From Xiphydria camelus (taxonomy: Eukaryota; Arthropoda; Insecta; Hymenoptera; Xiphydriidae): DNA of 64,000 bases. The notes beneath the pieces are model-generated. The model had not been told where the DNA came from and made no database searches. It saw only the letters and a program-made list of their open reading frames with translations. The stretch is taken from positions 5,344,501-5,408,500 of the forward strand of contig OY783200.1 of assembly GCA_963678675.1 (NCBI GenBank), written 5' to 3'. Of this stretch, positions 1-12,239 are shown piece by piece (position 1 is the stretch's first letter; every line of letters starts with the position of its first letter). A program made the translations under genes and the position numbers.

Positions 1-173
1 AATGTACCTGATTTATTAAAACTATGCGAAACAATATAAAAGTACGGGCATATTCTATTCTGTGTCGTATTCCAAAAGCACAACAGAATTTGTCAAATTC
101 TTAATGATATTTGACACATTCTAGTAAAATTTGTCAACACAGATGATAATTTCTGTACAAATTTGCACAAATG

Positions 174-270
174 TAATACCTTGTTTTGACAAAATCTGTG
201 AAATTCTTACGCCACATTTTCACCAGAGTGTAAAAATTTCACAAATGTTGTCAAAACAAGATAGGTATTA
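174..270. repeat. Short inverted-repeat (hairpin) element
   Basis: The two halves are near reverse complements: the left arm starts taatacc and contains ttgttttgaca; the right arm contains tgtcaaaacaa and ends ggtatta. The arms are about 38 bases around a loop of about 20. This looks like a decayed miniature inverted-repeat element. Bases 271-770 are AT-rich with a short CT run near 606-628 and no supported gene. Confidence 0.6.
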
Positions 271-769
271 AATTCGTGCCAATTTTTATAACTTTTGTAA
301 GAATAATAATATTAAGTTTCGTATAAAAAAAATAGAAGTTACTTCCATATATCGTAAACAACACGTTATCAAAAATTTGTCGTATGTATCGTATGGAAAT
401 CCTGGATACCAAACAATTCTTATCCGAAAGACTTGTTCATGAACTGACGAAAAACGAAAATAAACAGGATGACCATCCTGAGTGGAACACCCTGTGTGTA
501 CGTGTATGCGAATCTACGTGTCTGGAAGTCGTACGGACGTATTATTTAAACAAGGGGGCGAGTTTGCGTTATCGTTGTACGGATAAGTCAAATAACCGGG
601 CGATTCTCTCTCTTTCTCTCTCTCTCTCCACTCCCTTCGGAAGTACGAGTATATATGGAATTGTACGTCTGGTGCGCGCGCTATGGTTTCTATGCATGTA
701 TGATGAGAATTGAGAGCATTTTTTGCTGTTTGTATGATACGTACCTAGGATTCGAAAAGAGATTTACGT

Positions 770-1320
770 ACCTAATGGAATATGAGAAAATATTATCCAC
801 AATGTATAAATAAAATTTGTATTAAGTTTTATATAAATGTATGTAAAGCTTTCGTCTAATACATGATTATAAAAATTAATATACTCCGTTGTGAAATTTC
901 TAAGGGAAATTTCATAAGAAAATATAACTAATTTTCATAATTATAAAGTGTATTAATTTTCATAATCACACATTGGAAAAAAAGCTTCATATAAACATAT
1001 ATTAAAAATATAATACAAATGTTTTTTTACAGTGTATACCTATATGTATGTACTATACAACTTTTATCCTAATGGGATATGGGAAAATATTTTCTACACT
1101 GTAAATAAAATTTGTATTAAGTTTAATATAATTGTATAAAAAGCTTTCATCTAATTATACGTGATTATGAAAATTAATATACTCCGTTATATGAAACTCT
1201 CTTATAAGGGAAATTTCATAAGGAAATATATTAATTTTCATAATAACGTATTGGAAAAAAGCTTTATATAAAAGTATATCAAAAATACAAATGTTTTTTA
1301 CAGTGTATACCTATATAATC
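770..1320. repeat. Tandem pair of AT-rich miniature TIR elements (family M1)
   Basis: Two head-to-tail copies, about 798-1036 and 1097-1306. Each starts near cactgta, continues aaatttgtattaagttt, and ends with the reverse complement (aaatgttttttacagtg). The middle is a dyad around gattatgaaaattaatata. The flanking stretch cctaatggaatatgagaaaatatt before copy 1 recurs before copy 2, so a segment containing the element and its flank was duplicated in tandem. The family recurs at 11859-12053, 16728-16950, 16955-17181 and 37440-37807. Short frames in these copies resemble one another only because they are repeats. Confidence 0.75.
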
Positions 1321-2937
1321 GTTTAAGTCGACGAGAGAGCAGCTCGTCGAATCCGGAGAGCGACGTTAACTGACGGCAAACTCGAGCCCCGACGTTTCCC
1401 GAACTCACGAAACCGCATGCAAATCGAACGTCCCGAGACGTCGTCGACGCCGTCGCGCGGTATGAACGACCGTTGCAACTCGGACGTGACTCGGAATCGC
1501 GTTATCTCCCGCGTCAAGAGGGTTACGCCCACCTCTTCTATTTCCACGCGTCAAAAACGCCGCCTTTATCCGTCGCTCGCTCCTCGATCCTTTGTTCGCG
1601 CAACCTTTGCCGCTCGGCTGACGACGCTCGCGTTTTTCCTCTCGGGGAGAGGGTGCACCCTCGAAGGGATGATCCCCCGCTCACCCGCGCAGGCCCCGCA
1701 CTCCCCGAATATCGCGTTAACGCCTTGTTTCACCTAATTTCTATTTATCTTTATTTTCCTTCGAGCGGCCGAGATCGGAGACGCGAAATCGGATCGAGAA
1801 TACGGGTAACAATCCGTGCGGAAAAAAGTTAGTCCCTCTCTTTCACGAGCGACGACTCCATGTATTATGGGCGGTGACAACCCCCTCGCGGAGTCTAACG
1901 ACGCCGTCGCGGGGCGGCGGAAAGTCTCCGCGGGAGAAAAGAAGCGCTGGGTGGAATTTCAAAAAAAAATCCTCCACTGTCCCGTTACCTCCCGAACGCA
2001 ACCACCCCTCGACGTGTGGCGGAGACGCCGGGCGAAGACGAAGGCACGGCGGTAATACGGATAAAGACGGATGTAGCTTGTTAGGGGATGAATGAAAGTT
2101 GTCAGGGCGGTCCAATTAATGTCAACTCTTCAACCCGAGCTTACCTTAGCTTACTACCGGCTCCCACCGAGCCCTCGCCCGCGTCCTCGTGTTGCGAGCT
2201 TTTCTCGTATTTTCTCTTCCGCAACCCCACCCACCTCCTGCACCCTTTCACCCGCATCCATCTCGTTTCCAGCACCCCGCTCGCGATCACGGGTGCCCCC
2301 GGGTACCCGCCGCCTCTTTAGGCACGTCGAACGACCCCAAAAGTCACCCCCGGAGCGCGCGACGTTCCATCGGGATACGCGTCGTTCGCGACCGAGTTCA
2401 CCCCCGCGCGCCGCGATATTTTTCTCGCGCGAAAGACGGCGATAAAGAAGGAAAAGTGCGTCGTGGCAACGGCCGAGAAAACTGTTTGATCTGGCTGCCG
2501 TTTTTGCCGGGAAATGACGTCTTACGGACGACGCTGAGTCAGGCGGGGCGCATAAATGAGATGGGTGGTTCTCCACCCGCGCGCGACCGAATATACGTAT
2601 AGGTATGTTCGCCCCGTTCACCCTCGAACGCACCCTCGTCCGTATACGCGCGCGAGGTTCCTCGAGCACCGTGCCTACAGGGTGGCGTCGAAGCGACGCT
2701 TCCGGTCGACGAGAAGAGGAGGTCTTTTGCTTTATCGCGCGGGGGGTATGTGCCGTTTCTTCCGGTCCGTGACTTTTGACGCGCGCTCATACGTCGAGGT
2801 CGATCGAGTCCCGGACGGGCTGATATCGCCGCGGACGACGGGATCTGTCAATTTTCTCGGGCCTTCCGGAGGAAGTACTTTGGGCCGGTCAGCAGAGACA
2901 TGAAACATTACGCGATTAGGAGCAAGCGGAGGAAGGG
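1321..2937. other. CpG-rich block, no supported gene
   Basis: GC-rich, CpG-dense unique-looking sequence. It holds many overlapping open frames on both strands, the longest 171 codons at 2154-2669 on the minus strand. None shows a recognisable domain, and frames are open on both strands at once, as expected where stop codons are rare. It could be a regulatory or promoter-like island, or an exon too diverged to recognise. Confidence 0.4.
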
Positions 2938-2955
2938 ATGAATGGGTAAGCTTGA

Positions 2956-4183
2956 GGAACCTCTGTTTGCAAGGACGATTTTAGAGCGGAAGACAGTGAA
3001 ATAAGCTCGAAAAGTGCGATTTTTTACCTTTTGAGCTGTATCTCCAAAACTGTGCGGAAATACGCCAAAGTCATGGAGTACAGTCTTTTTCTGTACTTTA
3101 TAACGAAGGAAACGCGATATCACGGAACTTGCTGCGATACATAGTTTCAGAGATATGGAGATTCAAAGTTGGGCGAAAAAAATGAGGAAAATCGATAGTG
3201 TGCCACGTGGCCCCGTAAATGATTTCCGGTGCCTCGGATGAGAAAAACGTGTATAACGTTATTGAAACTAGACTATGTGACGAAGAAAATGCGATCTCGT
3301 AAAGCTCGCTGCGATTAATAGGACTGGAGATGTGAAGTCGTGAAGTATAGTCTCTGCGCGTCGAAAATTTGCGTTGCGTAACTTTGATTTTCGACTCTAC
3401 TTTACGACTTCATATTTCCGGTTCTATTAGTCGTAATGAGATTCGCGATGTCGCATTTTCTTCATCATATAATTTAGTTTCAATAATATTATATATGTTT
3501 TTCTCGTCCGAGGCACAGGAAATGATTGATGGTGCAATATACGAAACTATCGATTTTTGAGTGATTTCCCTCATTCTTTAGTCCAACTTTGAACCTCTAT
3601 ATCTCTGAAACTATTTGTCGTAGTGAGTTTTACAGAATCGCATTTTCTTTATATTTTATAAATAGTTTAGTTTCAATAACATCCTATACATTTTTCTCGT
3701 GCGAAGCACCGGAAATTATTGACGGGGCAACATACGAAGCTATCGATTTTTGAGTGATTTCCCTCATTCTTAGTCCAACTTTGAACCTCTATATCTCTGA
3801 AACTATTTGTCGTAGTGAATTTTGCAGAATCGCATTTTCTTTATATTTTATAAATAGTTTAGTTTCAATAACATCCTATACATTTTTCTCGTCCGAAGCA
3901 CCGGAAATTATTGACGGGGCAACATACGAAGCTATCGATTTTTGAGTGATTTTCCTCATTTTTAGTCCAAATTTGAACCTCTATATCTCTGAAACTATTT
4001 ATCGCAGCGAGTTCTGCGGGAGTGCGTTTTCTTCGTTATAAAGAAGAGAAAAAGCTAATACTCTATAACTTTCGCGTATTTCTGCGTAGTTTCCGAGATA
4101 TAGCACAAAACGTAAAAAAAATTGTAGTTTTCAAGCTTATTTCACTGTTTCTCGTTCTGAAATCGGCCGTGGAACTGAGTTTC
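2956..4183. repeat. Large fold-back element with internally multiplied right arm
   Basis: The left arm (about 2956-3360) reads acagtgaaataagctcgaaa... through ...gagatatggagattcaaag. The right arm (about 3361-4183) is its reverse complement, ending ...gcttatttcactgt. The right arm is longer because a module of about 190 bases (gaacctctatatctctgaaac ... gctatcgatttttgagtgat) occurs three times in a row, near 3400-3560, 3585-3755 and 3780-3945. The parallel frames at 3369-3560 and 3754-3945 come from this module and are not genes. The design resembles a Foldback-type DNA element or a rearranged TIR element; no transposase is visible. Confidence 0.75.
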
Positions 4184-4259
4184 CTTTAATTTATATACAT
4201 CAAAATGAACTCCTAATTGTGTCATGTTTAAGTAGATTTTTCATTTCTAGTAACTGGCC

Positions 4260-4800
4260 TAATCGGTAGGATCTATTGTAAACAGTAGAAGAACAAACAA
4301 GTTAAGTAACTTCGTAGACGAGAGACGAGCATCGCGAGCGAAAAAACTAGCTGGACGCTGAATCCAAAAGAAATCGAGGCGATCATCCTCCCTTGCTCGG
4401 AGGGTGCGAATCGCGTATTCCGACGTAGTCTGCGTCCCCCTTCCCCTGCCACGCAACGGAGCGAAAGAATTTATCGGACGCCTCTCTCTGTGGCCAAGCC
4501 GCGCGGCATCTAAATTCGCGTTCACGGCCAGTCGAATAAATGCGTTTCCCGGCGCGGCGCTTTTGTCGCGGGCGTGAAACCCGGGGGGAGGGGGCGACAA
4601 AAAAAATACGCGCCGCGCCGCACGGCCGACCGCTCGCTGATAGACCGACACTCCGAAATAATTGGAAGGGTGAATTTATACGCATGTATGGAGGTATACG
4701 AGAGGGCGAAACAAAATCGGATTCAATCGGCCGTTCGGGTGTGTATATACCTTGCGCACGAAATTTAACGGCCACCGGAGCCAGCGAGGGGATGTTTCAC
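4260..4800. other. CpG-rich block, no supported gene
   Basis: A GC-rich stretch with several overlapping frames on both strands and nothing recognisable. It separates the fold-back element from the dyad array downstream. Confidence 0.35.
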
Positions 4801-4899
4801 GTTTTTTTTAGCGACTCGTGCGGTGCATGCGCATTACGTTCACCTGCTGAGACGCGGAATCCGTTCGCTGATGAAAAGGATCGATCAGTCATTGTTGGT

Positions 4900-6075
4900 G
4901 GACTCGAAAAATCGAATTCTCGACTATTCCATCTTATGTATTTTTTTACGCTGATTCCAAAAATAGCCGATTTATTGGGGAATTCTCAAAGCGAAATGGA
5001 GATATCGATGATTTCCTGAAGACAAAATAATTGTTCATGCATAAAATCGCCGATATCTCATATTTCCTTTAAGATATGATTAATATACTTATCATTGTTG
5101 TAATCAGCGTGAAAAAAATACACAAGATGGAGTGGTCGAGTGATCGATTTCAGAGATTTTGATTTTTGAAGAAATTTTAAAGGACAAAATCAAAAAATCT
5201 ATGGAACTGAACTTTCGACCACCATATCTCGTGCATTTTTTTACACTGATTACGAAAATGATATATCAATTAACTTAATCTGAAAGAAATGCCGAGAAAT
5301 GGACGATTATATTTCCAAAAATTGTCTATTGCATAAAATCGCTGTTACTCTGTATTCCTTTTGAGATACGGACAATATACCAGTCATTTTTATAATCAGT
5401 GTGAAAAAATGCGCAAGATAGAGTGGTCGTTGGACCGATAACAGAGGTTTGAATTTTTGACAAACCCCTGACATTTTCGCAATTATCGAAATCTCTGAAA
5501 TCGAACCTCTATCTGGTATACTTCCTTGTGCGGATTCCAAAAATAACCGATTTATTACGGAGATCTCAAAGGGATATCGAGGTTTCGACGACTTTATGAA
5601 GGAAGCATAATTTTTAGTGCATAAAATTATTGATATGTCATATTTCCTTTAATATACGGTTAATATATTTGTCATTTTCATAATCAGCGCGAAAAAAATA
5701 CACAAGGTAGAAATTGATGTCGGATCGATTCCACAGCTTTGAATTTTTGGAAAAACCTTGAAATTTTCGCAAAAATCAAAATCTCTGAAATCGAGCTTTT
5801 GACCGCCCTATCTTATGTAGTATTTTGTGCCGATTCCAAAAAAGACCGATTTACTCCGGAAATCTCACGCGAACATTGAGTTTTCGACGATTTTATGGAG
5901 AGAAAATAATTTGTCATATACAAAATCGTTGATATCTCAAATTTCCTTTGAGATTCGATTACTATATCTGTCATTTTCGTAACAAGTGTAGAAAAATACC
6001 CAAGAAAGGGGGAACCAGCAACCGATTCCAGAGACTTTGATTTTTGGCAAAATGTCAAGGGTGGATCGTTAAAAC
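4900..6075. repeat. Array of four dyad-symmetric repeat units of about 300 bases
   Basis: Each unit carries the motif ctgattccaaaaatagccga (or a variant) and, about 170 bases on, its reverse complement (cataatcagcgtgaaaaaaatacacaagat). Each unit is therefore itself an imperfect palindrome. Unit boundaries fall near 4905, 5210, 5500 and 5800. Separators share gatttcagagattttgatttttg or a variant. The small open frames here (for example 5307-5540 and 5813-6211, minus) are repeat-derived. This could be a satellite-like array built from a TIR element. Confidence 0.65.
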
Positions 6076-6258
6076 TGACACTGTTCGCTTTCAAAGCGCC
6101 CTGTAGACCGGACAGAACCGCAGGCGCCCACGCGTACGCGGGCATGGAAGGGCAGAATCCGAAGCGGATACCCCGTAGGCGGCATCCCCGACGAGGCTTT
6201 AGCCAACACACCCCCTTCAGAGCTCATATCTCAGAAATCTCACGCTGCTTCCCTCTTT

Positions 6259-6362
<104 letters not shown>

Positions 6363-6637
6363 CTCACCCCTCGCCACTTAGCATTTATCTCCGGAATTAG
6401 GTTAGGACGAGTCTGCTCTTGCTTTTTCGCCGGCGTTGCGGTGCCGCAGCGCGGGCGGGTAGGGGATGACGAGGGTGAATTTTATCGGTGACCTACATTT
6501 CGCGAGTATTTATCGAGTAGACAGTGTGGGCGAAGTATAAAATCGTCGGAGAGGTAGGCGAAAATATCGATGACGGGCGCGTACACCTACGCGGTGCATT
6601 CGAGTGCACGAACATCACGAGAGAAGCCCAGAAGAAT

Positions 6638-6720
6638 AGGGTAAAAGTGGAATGCATGCCCGACCCTCTTTACTTTACATCGGTTTACTTATTCATGAAC
6701 ATGGGCGTGAGGAATTGACC
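6638..6720 (+). repeat. Truncated end of 1.1-kb TIR element (family M9)
   Basis: Starts agggtaaaagtgg and runs through tttacttattcatgaacatg. This matches the left end of the element at 7104-8285 and the end of the inverted copy at 12240-13309, then the similarity stops. Confidence 0.6.
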
Positions 6721-6776
6721 CATCGGCTATACATTTTACGTTAATTTTTGTCAGGTAGAGTTTCTGATACATAGAC

Positions 6777-6981
6777 AGGGTGTTCACGCCCAGGCTGCGA
6801 GAGTGGGCGGAGCCTATTTCAAATGTGCCGCGTACATAAATCAATCAGCGGTTCAGTTAGCCTTCCCTGTTGTCACTGCAGCCATCTATTAAATAAAGAC
6901 CAAACTGTATGGATTGGATCACTATTGGTTCGCATATGCAGCAAACTCTACCCACTCTCGAAGTCTGGGCGTGAATACCTT
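6777..6981. repeat. Miniature TIR element
   Basis: The left end agggtgttcacgccc and the right end gggcgtgaatacctt are inverted copies. The similarity extends inward through gcgagagtgggcggag versus ctctacccactctcga. About 205 bases; no coding capacity. Confidence 0.7.
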
Positions 6982-7103
6982 GCATATAATCACTACATCC
7001 CATCCATGGCATTTGCTTCAATAAATGTCTGACACTATCCCACATAAGGTGAACAAATTGCATATGAGGCAGCACTGTTTCTTCATATATGCTCGGACTC
7101 TAC

Positions 7104-8285
7104 AGGGTAAAAGTGGGATAAATGCTCTAGAAGGATAGATGCCCAACCATCTTTACTTTGAATATGCCAGCACGATTAAGAGGCAATGGGATATTGCCGT
7201 TACATAAGTTTACATATTCATAAAGTTAAATATTCACAATTTCGAGTGTAGAGTTCGTTGTTAATTTCAGATGAAACTGACTCAGTTAAACGAAAAAATA
7301 GACATGAAAGCTATTTTTACCAATCAGTAAAGTTAACTGATGAAGAACGATAACTGTTATAGCCGGACCTTCCTAGTTTTCACGTCCCTAATTTTGAGTA
7401 GTTCTCCGCTATGGGGAGAAGTAGTGCCCCCACTATTTCTCAGTTCCGCCATTCTCTTTTCATCACACACCGAAGAGAGCGAACAGACATGTTCACGTTT
7501 TCCCTTTCTCTTCCTACTCCAATAGAGTAGGAGAAGTCGTTTCGAAGATTTTGGAGAGTGTTATTAGCACACAAATGCGATTCTCCTCACTGTGAGCAAC
7601 CGAAGTGGAGGCAGGAAAGTAGAAGATGCCGCTGAAATCGAACGGCGCTAAAATCGGGTGTGCAGTGTATTTTATCAATGACCTACCATACCGATATTCT
7701 TACAATCACGGAAGATAATACAATGTAAGACCTACCGATTATTTCTTGCTATCTACCGACTTAAGACCTACAGTGTAAGGCTTACCGATTTTTTCTCATT
7801 ATCTACTTTCCGTTGAAAATATAAACTGGGTTTTTGACGTATTTGGTAATGATTATTGAAAGAAGAAAGAAAGAAATAGCGAAAGGAATGTCGAAGTCGT
7901 CAGTTTTCACAGGACAATAATAGTTTTGCAGTGAACTTTCAATTCTTTCTATTTATCTACATATTTATTGGTCATTATATTTTCTTCATTATTGCATTTT
8001 ATAATATACATGAGATATTGGATATACTCATAATGAAATTTGTTTTCTTACGCCTGAAATTAATTCTTCATCTTATCAGATACTCATGACACCTCTCCTC
8101 CAAGATACCAAAAACGGAATTTCTTATTTCTTTCAAAATCTTGACTTTTTTATCCAAGTTATATTTTTCTATCGTGAAAATCGTTACATTCTAGTAAATA
8201 GACCATGTGTTCGCATTCTAACGACAAAGTATTTTGCTGTATAATTTGTATTCCTTAGGTGGGGCATCTATGCCACTTTAACCCT
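7104..8285 (+). mobile_element. Non-autonomous DNA element, about 1.18 kb (family M9)
   Basis: The left end agggtaaaagtggga and the right end ccactttaaccct are inverted, and both are followed inward by a tagatgccc / gggcatcta block. A second copy in opposite orientation lies at 12240-13309, with long stretches of matching sequence (for example the cgcctgaaat...cttatcaga and attacattctagtaaatagacca segments). No transposase frame is visible in either copy. An unrelated element (7361-7548) sits inside this copy. Confidence 0.65.
7361..7548 (+). repeat. Repeat fragment shared with 30222-30432 (family M10)
   Basis: Begins agccggaccttcctag and includes ccgctatggggagaagt and cctactccaatagagtagga. 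The reverse complement is at 30222-30432. The outer end cagtcgaacctcctt of the second copy is reminiscent of pogo/Tigger-type TIRs, but only weakly. The 61-codon frame at 7340-7525 is repeat-derived. Confidence 0.55.
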
Positions 8286-9320
8286 ACGTGATGCCGCACC
8301 CCCACGGAAGAGGACGAAAGAGAGTCCAGTAGCCGTTGCTACTTGCGAGCTCGAGGCACAGTGAAAATAAATATAAAAAATGAATAAGAGAGGGAAAGAG
8401 AGAGAGAGAAAAAAAAGAGAGAGAGAGAGAGAGGCGCACGCACAAATCCCCGAGGGGGTTAAAAGTTCGGGTAATCCCGCCGCTGCAGGTTCCGGTGGGT
8501 AAAAAGTCGGCGACCGTGCGGATATTCTTTGCGCGCGGATAAAAGTTTGCGCCCGCGCTGCAAAGTGGATTCGCGTTAGAGGCGGGCGAGGAAAGAGAAG
8601 AAAAAGGGGGGCCGGGGCGAAGGAGATTACGCGCCGCACTACAATTCCTTCCTCGAAATGTTTAATCCGGCGAGGTCTCCCCTTCCATTTCTTTTCCTTT
8701 CCCCAAGGGTCGCGACGTGTGGTTCAACGTTGGAAAATCGCACGCCACGCGTGTGCACGATAGTCCTCCAAAATCCTCGCGGACTCTTTACACAACTAGA
8801 TGAGTTTCAGTGAGAGAGAATATATTGTATAGAGACTCCGGGCTAATTCGGTTCTCTTACTAATTTTGTTTGCAGATTTGAAAAATTAAAAAAAAATTAT
8901 TTATCTCGTATTTTTAATTTTCATTTTTGGCCTCATTTAAACTGGAAAACGATGTTTAAAAATGCAGCATATACGTCATAGCACACGGAAAAATTGATAC
9001 CGGTAAACTTTACCATATCTACATTAATATAATGAAAAGGAGAAGTTTATGAGTTTGTTCGATTGTCGGGGGTAATCTCTGGAATTACTGATCCGATTAA
9101 AAAAAGTTGTTCACTGGTAATGTGAGCCTAAACTTTCTGAATGAAGGTAAGCTATATTCTATGAGGTTCTGACAAAAGGGAGTTGATAACGATGTCAGTG
9201 TAGGTCATCGCAAAATCGACAACCGGATGAGTTTCTGGAAAAATATATCTTTTTCAAAAAAAGATACATAAAAATGGTGTATGGACGAATTGTAGAACAC
9301 TGATAGATCTACAATAAAGT
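8286..9320. other. GC-rich then AT-rich spacer
   Basis: Bases 8290-8800 are GC-rich with a purine run (GA)n near 8395-8435. Bases 8800-9320 are AT-rich. The 123-codon minus-strand frame at 8268-8639 crosses the purine run and has no recognisable domain. No gene is supported. Confidence 0.35.
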
Positions 9321-9749
9321 ACACGGAGAAGAATAATTAGGTTTAAATGACAAAACACATTTAGTTAAACGTGTTTAATTATTATAACCAAAATACTGGT
9401 TAGTTGAAACAAGTATTTAGTTGTTCCAATCAAGCGTTTACAAACATTTGGTCAGAATAACTAAATACTTGATTCAACTGATCTGTATTTTGATTAGAAT
9501 AACTAAACGCATTTAACTACGCGGAGAAAAATAATTGAGTTAAAATGATAAAACGCATCCAGTTAAATGCGTTTGATTAATGAAAATTTGCTTAATACGT
9601 TGAACGAGTACCTATTTAGTTATTCTGACCAAATATTTGATTATTCTAACCGAAAACTGGTCAGTTTAACCAAACAGATGAAAATATCCATATTTCGCCA
9701 CAAATAGTTCGGTAGTATAAAATAATTAGAATTATTTTTCTCAGTGTAG
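9321..9749 (-). repeat. Two adjacent miniature elements (family M2)
   Basis: Two copies back to back, about 9321-9526 and 9527-9749, in reverse orientation relative to 19971-20875. The shared motifs are gttaaaatgacaaaacgcat, gaataactaaa, ggtcagtttaaccaaa, and a terminal attatttttctcagtgta. Family M2 is the most abundant repeat here, with copies also at 11526-11762, 19971-20875, 25303-25549 and 32748-32984. Confidence 0.7.
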
Positions 9750-9789
9750 ACGCATGTTTTCATATTGTAACCTAATTATCTTTCTCAGT

Positions 9790-10375
9790 GTAGCATCCGC
9801 GTCACCCCCTCGGCGCATACGAACGACTCCCCCGCGTCCGCCGATGGGTACAGTGATAACAATGTGTACGTACACCGCCGGAAGATCCGCGGACACCAAC
9901 ATGTACAGCCGCTCCGACATTGGATACAGCTGTTCCTCGACTCCGAGGCGCGACGTAACGCGCGAGGGAGAGAAGGAGCCGTCTAGTGCACCGCTGCAGT
10001 TTATGCGCCGACATTAACGCGGAAAACTCCGAACCCCCGCGAAATACGAATCACCCCCCGCACCCTCGCCCGTTAACGACCGAACACGAGGCATCCGCGC
10101 TCCGCTTCAACCCCACGTATTACCCTACTTTATAGGTACGTCTGTTTCGAGGGAGGCTGCGGACGGGGACCGCCGCCCGTAAAACCTTCGCTTCGCGCGA
10201 GTTCCTTAACCCCCCCGACGACGCGACTCCGAAATATCTGGCGCTCCGCCGATTAAGAGAGCGGCATTTTCCCGCGAAGCGAGAAACCTCCCCCGATTGC
10301 GGTCAGGGGAGGGCGACGGAAAAAAGGACCCGTTTCAATTCCAAGCGCCGCCTCCCACGCGCGTGACTATAGGTA
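9790..10375. other. CpG-rich block, no supported gene
   Basis: A GC-rich stretch with short overlapping open frames and no recognisable product. It ends at the target-site duplication of the hAT-like element. Confidence 0.35.
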
Positions 10376-10383
10376 TATATACA

Positions 10384-11114
10384 GGGGGTGAGGCATTTAA
10401 ATTGAGGGACGTGGATATCTGTAAAACGACGCATTTCAGAAAAAAATGTTTTTCATGAAAGTTTTAGACGGGGAAAAAGAATTGTATTTTATTTTTCATT
10501 CGGTAGGCGTTTTCAAGGCGCTCTTAAGGTCAATGTTTTTTCTTTAAATGGAGAAGAAGTAAAGGGAAAAAAAATATAGGCTTCCATGTGAAGAAAGAGT
10601 GTAGACCTTAAAATAGCCTTGAAGATGTCTACTAATTGAAAAATAAAACATACAGTTCTCTTTCCCCCTCTGAGGCAAATAACTTTTGTGAGAAACATTT
10701 TTTTCTAAGATACATTAATTGTGCTTTACAGATATTCATGTGTCTCAATTTAAATGCCTTATCCCAATTTGTTTTCGAGATAACAATTCCCAGTAAACAC
10801 TAAATAACAGTCACGTAATGGATATGTCAAGATTTACCACTCGATTATATAACAATAATATAATATTTATATAGCAGTGATATAACAACGCAGTTATATT
10901 ACCATTACATAAATGAATGGGACATTTTTATATATTCGCTACGTAATCGTTGCTTTGTTTTCGAGAGAACGATTCCCGTATTTGATTTAATACACGCCAG
11001 TGCAACGGGTTACATATCGGTTTGTGCTTTTGTGCAAAACATTTTTTTTTTTTTCTAAAATGCTCCAATTGTTTTACAGATATTCATGTGTCTCAATTTA
11101 AATGCCTCACCCCT
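10384..11114. mobile_element. hAT-like non-autonomous element with 8-bp duplication
   Basis: The ends are gggggtgaggcatttaaatt and aatttaaatgcctcacccct, inverted apart from the outermost base. An exact 8-bp direct repeat, tatataca, flanks it at 10376-10383 and 11115-11122; that length is typical of hAT elements. The right-end sequence (acagatattcatgtgtctca) also occurs internally near 10730-10765 with an adjacent ttgttttcgaga motif, which recurs near 10955. The inside is therefore partly duplicated. No transposase frame was seen. Confidence 0.75.
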
Positions 11115-11122
11115 TATATACA

Positions 11123-11525
11123 TACGGCGCTATCTCGGAAACTTTCCATATACCTATACATATACCTGCGGGTAAGATACCGGATACAAGGAAGACCTTT
11201 CGTCGCGCGCGAGGAGAGAGAAGTTGTTTCGGGGCGAGAGTGCGATATATCCACACTTGTCTACGCGAGGGTGGAGAGAGAGAGAGAGAGCGCGCGGCCA
11301 AGTTGGCAGACAGGCGGCAAAGGTGTCCCGGACCGCGTCGCACTCGTTCACGTTTTCGAACGCGACGTGGGGATAGCTGTGAAAACTTTATAGTTATCTC
11401 CGTCCGCCGCGCCTCCACCTGTATTCACCCCCTGCGCCCCCCGGCGGTAGAGAAACTTTCGCGGCGTGGATCGAGAGTTTAACGTTTACAACGCCGCGGA
11501 TACTCGCGCGCGATAAGCGGGTATA
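11123..11525. other. CpG-rich block, no supported gene
   Basis: A GC-rich block with a (GA)n run near 11274-11291. Overlapping frames of 103-126 codons on both strands show no known domain. Confidence 0.35.
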
Positions 11526-11762
11526 CTGAGAAAAAATTTAGTCAATTTAATCAAAATCTTGGAAACGATGACCAAATTGTTTGGTGAGGTATGGTGCCTC
11601 CATCTGTTTGGTTAGACTGACTGCTTTTTGGTTAAAACGACTAAACATGTGGTTAGAAGAATTGAATGTTTGGCTCAGCTCTCTCATCAGTATTTTGGTT
11701 AGAATAAGTAAACGAGTTTAAGAAGATGTATTTTTTCACTTTAACCTAATTGTTTTTCTAAT
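11526..11762 (+). repeat. Miniature element, family M2
   Basis: Starts actgagaaaaaatttagtc, contains ggaaacgatgaccaaa and ggttagaataagtaaac, and ends near aacctaattgtttttcta. Same order of motifs as 19971-20875. Confidence 0.7.
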
Positions 11763-11858
11763 TGTGCTTTGCATTGGATAGGTTTTTTATTCGCTTCTCT
11801 GTGATTGTTAGCGCTTTGAGTCTCCGCAGGTCGAGAGAGCGACCAGCCGTCGACGTTA

Positions 11859-12053
11859 CACTGTTAAAAAAAAATTTGTATTTAATATATTTTTGTATTA
11901 TGAAAATTATTATAATATAATATATTTGTTTATGAAATTTCCCTTAGAATTTTCATAACGGAATGTATTAATTTTCATAATCACATGTTAGATAAGAGCT
12001 TCACATGCACAATTATATTAAGTTTAATACATTTTTTCAAATCTACAACAGTG
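11859..12053. repeat. Miniature element, family M1
   Basis: cactgttaaaaaaaaatttg at the left end; an internal gaatgtattaattttcataa dyad; acagtg at the right end. Matches the pair at 770-1320. Confidence 0.65.
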
Positions 12054-12239
12054 CGGAAAGACTTCAAATTTCGCGCGCAAATTTTTGATGAACTTCGCTA
12101 AGATACGAGTACGTATCTTGATTATTAGTAGTAATCGATCCTGTACCACTGTGAATGTTTTTTAATCAAAATTCGATATCCCCGAAAAGCTATTTGAGTT
12201 TGAAATCATTCAGTTATCGCTCATATTTATTCTAATTAT

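Noticed and set aside
3369..3945. Two similar 63-codon frames suggesting a small protein family
   Set aside because: They are copies of the repeat module in the fold-back element at 2956-4183; similarity extends outside the frames.
4900..6075. CRISPR-like regular spacing of repeats
   Set aside because: Units are long, palindromic and eukaryotic satellite-like; no short identical repeats with unique spacers and no cas genes.
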